Below, one piece after another: positions 1-4,210 of a stretch of DNA of 6,918 bases. This DNA is from Chloroflexota bacterium (GTDB taxonomy: Bacteria; Chloroflexota; Dehalococcoidia; UBA2979): the NCBI GenBank assembly GCA_009843585.1, contig VYDC01000118.1, positions 1 through 6,918 of the forward strand, written 5' to 3'. The notes under the pieces were generated by a model. The model was not told the DNA's origin and did not search any database. It saw only the letters and a program-made list of their open reading frames with translations. The number at the start of each line of letters is the position of its first letter. Position 1 is the first letter of the stretch. A program made the position numbers and the translations under genes.

Positions 1-1049
1 GGGCCGGGCGACGGCTCTGGTGCGGGCGCCTGCGTCTCCGCCGGCCTTGGCTCCGGCGCGGGGCGCGGGGTCGGCGTCGCGGGCGCGGGACCGGGCCGCG
101 TCGTGGGTGTGGGTTCGGCGGCAGCCGCGGCCGCGGGGGGGTGCGGAGACGGCGCGGGCCCCGGGGTCACGAGCGTCGTGGGGACGCGGCTCGACTCCAC
201 CTTCCTCTGCGGGTCCGCGAATCCCTCGTAGACCAGCGCCGAGAGCTCGCGGATCAGGGCGTAGGCGGCCGGATGGTCTCCTCCGTGCCAGGTGAGCACG
301 ACGATCACGTAGTCGCCGCCCCCGGCCTCCACGATCCCCGCGTCGTGCTCCCACGAGGGGAGCGATCCGGTCTTGTGCGCGATCGGGACGCCTGCGGGAA
401 GGCCCTCGGGGAGCAGTCGGCGAATCCGCTGCCCCCGGAGCAGGGCGTGCATCTCGGCGCTCGCCCGAGCCGAGACGATCGTGCCGTCGTAGAGCCGCTC
501 GAAGAAGAGAGCGATGTCGGCGGGTGTCGTCTCGTAGTAGGGCTCGAGGACCGTGCGCTCCATCCCCAGCCGTCGGGCGTGCCCGACCACCGCGGCGTCC
601 GTGAGGAGCTCGTGCAGAGCGACCGCCGTCGGGTTGTCGGACCACTGGATCATGGCCTGGATCGCGCCCGCGACCGTCACGGTGACGGTCTCGCCGGGAT
701 CGGTGTGGGGCACGTCGACGTAGTGGCGCGATTCCAGATCGAGGAGGTCGCCCGGGGAGAGCGCGCCGGCCGCGATCTGCTCGTAGGCCTCGGCCATCAC
801 CAGCAGCTTGTAGAGCGAGGCGCTGCGGAAGATGGTCCCGGCGCGGGTCGCGCAGCGCTCTCCGCTCGCGAGGTCGAGGACGACGACCCCGACGGCGACG
901 CTCGCCGCCTCCGCCTGCTCGCGGATCCGTGCGCAGTCCTCGCCGAGCCCGGCGCTGCCCGGCAGCGCCGCGACCGCGGCGGCGGCCACGAGGGCCGACG
1001 TGAGAGCGGCGGCCGCGAGCGAGCGGCGAAGCGTCGTTCGGAGGGACAC
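1..1049 (-). CDS. Secreted class A beta-lactamase-like serine hydrolase (C-terminus off the left edge)
   Basis: This frame is open from a GTG at 1049 to the left edge, giving 349 visible residues and no stop. Residues 1-34 look like an export signal: a basic start with an Arg-Arg pair (R8-R9), then a long Ala/Leu/Val stretch. The three penicillin-interacting motifs are present in order: S78-L-Y-K81 (nucleophile and general base), S137-D-N139, and K226-T-G228. This places it in the beta-lactamase/transpeptidase fold of periplasmic or exported serine hydrolases. The stretch between SDN and the conserved TTP-A-D segment (residues 174-178) is much shorter than in TEM-type enzymes, and I cannot find the ExxLN omega-loop motif with the deacylating Glu166. 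It may therefore hydrolyse beta-lactams poorly, or be a PBP-like or other peptidase. From about residue 285 the protein becomes Pro/Ala/Thr/Glu-rich and runs out of the window. GGGAG lies 5 nt before the GTG. The fold is secure; the substrate is not known. Confidence 0.85.
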   Translation of the reverse strand, partial: MSLRTTLRRSLAAAALTSALVAAAAVAALPGSAGLGEDCARIREQAEAASVAVGVVVLDLASGERCATRAGTIFRSASLYKLLVMAEAYEQIAAGALSPGDLLDLESRHYVDVPHTDPGETVTVTVAGAIQAMIQWSDNPTAVALHELLTDAAVVGHARRLGMERTVLEPYYETTPADIALFFERLYDGTIVSARASAEMHALLRGQRIRRLLPEGLPAGVPIAHKTGSLPSWEHDAGIVEAGGGDYVIVVLTWHGGDHPAAYALIRELSALVYEGFADPQRKVESSRVPTTLVTPGPAPSPHPPAAAAAAEPTPTTRPGPAPATPTPRPAPEPRPAETQAPAPEPSPG

Positions 1050-1054
1050 GGATG

Positions 1055-1059
1055 CTCCC
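1055..1059 (-). promoter_or_regulatory. Ribosome binding site of the beta-lactamase-like gene
   Basis: On the minus strand GGGAG is followed by a 5-nt spacer and the GTG at 1049. It supports that start because the signal-peptide-like sequence begins directly at this codon. Confidence 0.5.
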
Positions 1060-1216
1060 GCTGGATCACCGGCGCCCGCTGCCGTCGGAGGCCGCCGCGC
1101 CGCGCGACTCGAGCTCCCGCGCCGTGCCGGAACCGCTCCGGCGACGGCCACTCTCGCACAAACGCGGGATGCGGGCCCGCCCCTCGCCGAGGCGCCGTCC
1201 GCCGCCGCGGCGATGC

Positions 1217-1245
1217 TTGACGGGCGGAGATGCGGTCAGCATGAT
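1217..1245 (+). promoter_or_regulatory. Candidate sigma70-type promoter of the acyl-CoA dehydrogenase gene
   Basis: TTGACG (5 of 6 matches to the -35 consensus) at 1217-1222 and CATGAT (4 of 6 to the -10 consensus) at 1240-1245 are separated by 17 bp, the optimal spacing. Transcription would begin near 1252 and leave a leader of about 125 nt before the GTG at 1379. It is the best promoter match between the two divergent genes, but it is a prediction only. Confidence 0.45.
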
Positions 1246-1367
1246 GCCGCGGGGGTCGGCGGCGCCCCCGGCGTCCCAATGGGTCGCGGTGCGCGTCGCC
1301 GGCGGTGCGGCGGCACGCCGACATCACCGGTATCGCGTGCGCCCCGGCGGGGCGCGACGGCAGCGGG

Positions 1368-1372
1368 GGAGG
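1368..1372 (+). promoter_or_regulatory. Strong Shine-Dalgarno that decides the acyl-CoA dehydrogenase start
   Basis: GGAGG lies inside a G-rich run, 6 nt before the GTG at 1379. A second in-frame GTG at 1373 touches the motif and is too close to be used. Upstream in-frame ATGs at 1241 and 1244 would add a stretch unlike acyl-CoA dehydrogenases. Confidence 0.7.
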
Positions 1373-1378
1373 GTGCTC

Positions 1379-2488
1379 GTGGATCTCGGCCTGAGCGAAA
1401 CGCAGGAACTCTTGAAGAACGCGGCGCGCGAGTTCCTCGAGAACGAGTGCCCGGAGACCCACGTCCGCGAGATGGAGGAGGACGACAAGGGGTATTCGCC
1501 CGAGCTCTGGGCGAAGATGGCGGAGCAGGGCTGGCAGGGCCTGCTCATCCCCGAGGAGTACGGCGGCGCCGGCCTCGACTTCCTCGATCTCGCCGTGCTG
1601 CTCGAGGAGTTCGGGCGGGCGCTCGTCCCCGGGCCCTTCATGTCGACGGTGCTCGGCGGGGCGATCCCGCTCATCGTCGCTGGCTCGGAGGCGCAGAAGC
1701 AGGAGTACCTGCCGAAGATCGCATCCGGGGAGGCGATCTTCACGCTGGCGCTCACCGAGCCGAGCGCCCGCTTCGACGAGCAGGGGATCGAGGCCGAGGC
1801 CTCCGTCTCCGGGAGCGAGGTCACGCTCAACGGCACGAAGCTCTTCGTCTCCGACGCGAACGTCGCGGACTACATGGTGGTGGCAGCGAAGTCGTCCGGC
1901 GGGACGACGCTCGCGGTGGTCCCGACCAACCAGCCCGGCGTGCAGATCCGCCAGCTGCTCACCATCGCCCGCGACAAGCAGTGCGAGGTCGTGCTCGACG
2001 GCGCGACGGGCGAGCTCCTCGGCGAGGAGGGTGCCGGCTGGGATCTGCTGCAGCCCGTGATCCAGCGCTACACGGTTGCCGAGGCCGCCTACCTGGTCGG
2101 GCTCGCGCAGATGGACTTCGAGATCGCCGTCGACTACGCGAAGGAGCGGGTCCAGTTCGGCCGCCCGATCGGCTCCTTCCAGGCGATCCAGCACAAGTGC
2201 GCGGACATGGTCACCGACGTCGACGGGTCGCGCTTCATCATGTACAAGGCCGCGTGGTCCGTGAACACCGATCAGGACGACCGCGAGATGGCGGTGAACA
2301 TGGCGAAGGCGTGGACCTCCGACGCCACCCGCCGCGTCGTCGCCCACGGCCAGCAGATCCACGGCGGTATCGGTTTCACCAAGGACTACAAGATCCAGCT
2401 CTACTACCGTCGGCAGAAGCGGGCCGAGCTCGCCTTCGGCGACACCGAGCACCACCGGGAGCTCGTCGCGCAGCAGCTCGGCATCTAG
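1379..2488 (+). CDS. Acyl-CoA dehydrogenase, actinobacterial FadE-like subtype
   Basis: The 369-residue product is close to the usual 370-390 of the family. It is a cytosolic FAD flavoenzyme expected to introduce the alpha-beta double bond into an acyl-CoA and pass electrons to electron-transfer flavoprotein. The N-terminal helical domain ends near residue 120 and contains IPEEYGGAGLD (57-67), a family signature. The middle beta domain starts with LALTEPSARFD (123-133), a variant of the usual TEPgaGSD flavin-contact motif, and includes the LNGTK signature (150-154). The C-terminal helical domain carries RVQFGRPIGSFQAIQHKCAD (257-276) and QQIHGGIGFT (325-334). The end reads FGDTEHHRE (353-361) where many homotetrameric enzymes have YxGTxEIxR, so the catalytic Glu is not at the MCAD position. 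These traits resemble enzymes some of which work as alpha2-beta2 heterotetramers in steroid or branched acyl-CoA oxidation. No partner subunit is in the window. The family is certain; the acyl substrate cannot be told. Confidence 0.93.
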   Translation: MDLGLSETQELLKNAAREFLENECPETHVREMEEDDKGYSPELWAKMAEQGWQGLLIPEEYGGAGLDFLDLAVLLEEFGRALVPGPFMSTVLGGAIPLIVAGSEAQKQEYLPKIASGEAIFTLALTEPSARFDEQGIEAEASVSGSEVTLNGTKLFVSDANVADYMVVAAKSSGGTTLAVVPTNQPGVQIRQLLTIARDKQCEVVLDGATGELLGEEGAGWDLLQPVIQRYTVAEAAYLVGLAQMDFEIAVDYAKERVQFGRPIGSFQAIQHKCADMVTDVDGSRFIMYKAAWSVNTDQDDREMAVNMAKAWTSDATRRVVAHGQQIHGGIGFTKDYKIQLYYRRQKRAELAFGDTEHHRELVAQQLGI

Positions 2489-2489
2489 C

Positions 2490-2504
2490 CCGGGTTCACC
2501 CCGG
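2490..2504 (+). other. Small stem-loop just after the acyl-CoA dehydrogenase stop
   Basis: CCGGG and CCCGG pair across a 5-nt loop, 1 nt after the TAG stop. It stands in tandem with the larger hairpin at 2508-2535 and may help to end or stabilise the transcript. Confidence 0.4.
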
Positions 2505-2507
2505 CAG

Positions 2508-2535
2508 CGAAGCCGCCCCCGACGGGGCGGCTTCG
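2508..2535 (+). terminator. Probable terminator hairpin of the acyl-CoA dehydrogenase gene
   Basis: CGAAGCCGCCCC pairs perfectly with GGGGCGGCTTCG around a 4-nt loop (CGAC), giving a 12-bp stem 19 nt after the stop codon. No T-run follows, which is common for hairpin terminators in high-GC actinobacteria. It separates this transcript from htpX. An RNA-stabilising or REP-like role is the alternative. Confidence 0.65.
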
Positions 2536-2563
2536 GCGTGTCGTGGGGCGTCGCGCCGTGCGA

Positions 2564-2569
2564 TATGCT
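2564..2569 (+). promoter_or_regulatory. Candidate -10 element for htpX
   Basis: TATGCT fits the TANNNT pattern and lies between the preceding hairpin and the htpX start, leaving a leader of about 50 nt. I see no good -35 box 16-18 bp upstream, so the call is weak. Confidence 0.25.
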
Positions 2570-2625
2570 CGATCGAGGCGCAGTCGGTCGCAGCCGCGGG
2601 CCGCCGACGCCGGGGGTGGGACGCG

Positions 2626-3435
2626 ATGAACAACCTGAAGACGGCGGTGCTGCTCTCCGCGATCAGCGGACTGCTGATCGCGATCGGCTGGGGGCTCGGC
2701 GGCCCGGCCGGGGCGCTTCTCTTCCTGGGGATCGCGGCGGTGATGAACTTCGGGAGCTACTGGTTCTCGGCCGACATCGTGCTCCGGAGCGCGCGCGCGC
2801 GCGAGATCGAGCGCGAGGAGGACCGCGCTCTCTTCGACCTGGTGGCGCGCGTGGCCCGCGACGCCGAGCTCCCGATGCCCCGCCTCTACGTGATGGACTC
2901 GCCGCAGCCGAACGCGTTCGCGACCGGCCGCTCGCCGAAGCACGCGGCCGTCGCTGTCACCACGGGCATCCGAGCGCTCTTGACGGAGCGCGAGCTGCGC
3001 GGGGTGCTGGGGCACGAGATGGCGCACATCAAGAACCGCGACATTCTCACCTCCTCTATCGTGGCCACGATTGCGAGCGCGATCTCGATGATCGGCTTCG
3101 TCGGCCTCTGGTTCGGCGGGCGTCGCGACGGGATGGCCGGCCTGGTGATGCTGCTCGTCGCGCCGATCGCCGCCACGCTGATCCAGCTGGGAATCAGCCG
3201 CGCGCGCGAGTACGAGGCCGACCGCGACGGGGCGCACATGGTGAGCGACCCCGAGGCGCTCGCCTCCGCGCTCTGGAAGCTGCACGCGGGGGCCGAGCGG
3301 CGCGCGATGCCGGTCCCCGAGTCGACGGCGCACCTCTTCATCGTCAACCCGCTGCGGGCCGGCTCGGTCGGGGGCCTCTTTTCGACGCACCCGCCGCTTG
3401 AGGAGCGCGTCGCGCGCCTGAGAAGGATGCAGTAG
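2626..3435 (+). CDS. htpX: HtpX-like membrane zinc metalloprotease (peptidase family M48)
   Basis: The product has 269 residues, slightly shorter than the usual 280-300. HtpX is an inner-membrane protease with a cytosolic active site that degrades damaged or misassembled membrane proteins. Hydrophobic segments near residues 5-23 and 27-47 are followed by the soluble catalytic part. The NAFATG motif (96-101) and the zinc site H130-E-M-A-H134 are intact. The third ligand fits E195 in REYEAD, with conserved D199 after it. Further hydrophobic segments lie near 141-163 and 170-190. The C-terminal STHPPLEERVARL (253-265) is the conserved HtpX ending. The ATG at 2626 is chosen because translation from it begins like HtpX (MNNLKT, then the first membrane helix); the G-rich GGTGGG 5 nt upstream is only a modest ribosome binding site. 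yqeK follows 71 bp downstream on the same strand and may share the transcript. Confidence 0.93.
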   Translation: MNNLKTAVLLSAISGLLIAIGWGLGGPAGALLFLGIAAVMNFGSYWFSADIVLRSARAREIEREEDRALFDLVARVARDAELPMPRLYVMDSPQPNAFATGRSPKHAAVAVTTGIRALLTERELRGVLGHEMAHIKNRDILTSSIVATIASAISMIGFVGLWFGGRRDGMAGLVMLLVAPIAATLIQLGISRAREYEADRDGAHMVSDPEALASALWKLHAGAERRAMPVPESTAHLFIVNPLRAGSVGGLFSTHPPLEERVARLRRMQ

Positions 3436-3448
3436 GGATCTCGTCCGT

Positions 3449-3460
3449 CGCCCCGGGGCG
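3449..3460. repeat. 12-bp perfect palindrome between htpX and yqeK
   Basis: CGCCCCGGGGCG is its own reverse complement and lies 13 nt after the htpX stop. It could form a short hairpin with a CCGG loop or bind a dimeric protein. In such GC-rich DNA it may be chance. Confidence 0.3.
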
Positions 3461-3494
3461 CGCCTCCGTCCCGGTCGCGGCGCCGCTCAGGAGC

Positions 3495-3499
3495 GGAGG
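3495..3499 (+). promoter_or_regulatory. Shine-Dalgarno that decides the yqeK start
   Basis: GGAGG lies 7 nt before the GTG at 3507. Another GTG at 3502 is in a different frame. Confidence 0.65.
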
Positions 3500-3506
3500 G
3501 CGTGCG

Positions 3507-4172
3507 GTGGGCCCCGAGCGTACCCGTGGCGGCGCGGATGCTACCGCCGCCGAGGACGCCGGAGGCGGCTACGAGCGGCTCCGCGAGCTGATGGCGCCGG
3601 AGCTTCCCCCGAGGATGGTCGAACACATCGATCGTGTGGTCGCGATCGCCCGGGAGCTCGGGGCGCTCCATCACCTCCCCCTCGAGCCGATCTCCCTCGC
3701 CGCTCAGGGCCACGACCTGCTGCGGGCGGTGCCCCCGCCCGAGCTGCTGCGCCGCGCGGAGGAGCGGGGTCTGGCGATACTCGACGTCGAGCGGGCGCGC
3801 CCCGTCATACTCCACGGCCCGCTCGGGGCCCTTGAGCTATCGGAGCGCTTCGGCGTCTTCGATTCAGGCGTCCTCGATGCCATCCGATGGCACACGACGG
3901 GTCACCCGAGCTACCCCGACTGGGCGTGGGCGATGTTCATCGCCGACAAGGTGGAGCCGGCGAAGGCCGCCAGGTGGCCGGCGCTCCGCGGCGTCGAGGC
4001 CGCCGCCCGGCGAGCGGTGCCGGGAGCCCTCAGAGGGGCCGCGGCCCGCTACCTGCGGCTCACTCTGGGGAGGCAGCGCGAGCGGGGCGAGCCGACGCAC
4101 CCGCTCGCCGTGGAGACGCTCGCGCACCTCGCGTCGGGGCGGGGCGGGGCGGAGGCGGAGTCGCTCGCGTGA
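3507..4172 (+). CDS. yqeK: YqeK-type HD-domain hydrolase (probable symmetrical Ap4A hydrolase)
   Basis: This 221-residue cytosolic protein matches the YqeK family of HD-domain phosphohydrolases, which cleave diadenosine tetraphosphate symmetrically to two ADP with a metal centre. All expected metal and phosphate residues can be placed: H40 in MVEHIDRV, H69-D70 in AQGHDLL, H103 in ILHGPLGA, H129 in DAIRWHTTGHP, and D147 in IADKVEP. The DAIRWHTTG and ADKVEP blocks are the most specific matches, corresponding to DAIRYHTSG and ADYIEP in the Bacillus protein. The length exceeds the usual 185-200 because of an Ala/Gly-rich start of about 20 residues and a short acidic tail. The gene follows htpX on the same strand after 71 bp. 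YqeK usually sits beside nadD and rsfS; neither is seen here. Its family is well supported; activity on Ap4A is inferred from the family. Confidence 0.88.
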   Translation: MGPERTRGGADATAAEDAGGGYERLRELMAPELPPRMVEHIDRVVAIARELGALHHLPLEPISLAAQGHDLLRAVPPPELLRRAEERGLAILDVERARPVILHGPLGALELSERFGVFDSGVLDAIRWHTTGHPSYPDWAWAMFIADKVEPAKAARWPALRGVEAAARRAVPGALRGAAARYLRLTLGRQRERGEPTHPLAVETLAHLASGRGGAEAESLA

Positions 4173-4182
4173 GATCGGTGCC

Positions 4183-4208
4183 GCCGGCGGGGCGCGGCCC
4201 CCGCCGGC
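4183..4208. terminator. Shared hairpin terminator between convergent yqeK and the MMPL gene
   Basis: GCCGGCGGGG and CCCCGCCGGC form a perfect 10-bp stem with a 6-nt loop. It fills most of the 38-bp gap between the stop codons of the two convergent genes (10 nt after the yqeK stop, 2 nt after the MMPL stop). A hairpin is symmetric, so it can serve both strands. There is no T-run on either side. Confidence 0.65.
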
Positions 4209-4210
4209 TC

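Larger units (their letters stand above)
1050..1378. other. Divergent intergenic region between the serine hydrolase and acyl-CoA dehydrogenase genes
   Basis: This 329-bp stretch separates two genes transcribed outward. It holds a sigma70-like promoter candidate for the plus strand (1217-1245), a hairpin at 1126-1142 (GCCGGA, 5-nt loop, TCCGGC), and the ribosome binding sites of both genes. I could not find a convincing minus-strand promoter. The plus-strand frame of the dehydrogenase stays open through it, but the translation is Arg/Pro/Ala-rich and unlike the family, so I read it as non-coding. Confidence 0.6.

Noticed and set aside
20..1220. Plus-strand frames opposite the serine hydrolase
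   Set aside because: They are shadows of a minus-strand gene whose catalytic motifs are intact.
1052..1378. N-terminal extension of the acyl-CoA dehydrogenase
   Set aside because: The translation is Arg/Pro-rich and unlike the family; the strong Shine-Dalgarno and the family N-terminus agree on 1379.
797..2455. 552-residue open frame on the minus strand
   Set aside because: It lies antisense to the acyl-CoA dehydrogenase and overlaps the start of the serine hydrolase. Its translation has no family motifs and is the usual by-product of GC-rich third positions.
832..2625. Long in-frame extension upstream of htpX
   Set aside because: It covers the dehydrogenase in another frame and is Arg/Ala-rich. 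HtpX begins naturally at 2626 with its first membrane helix.
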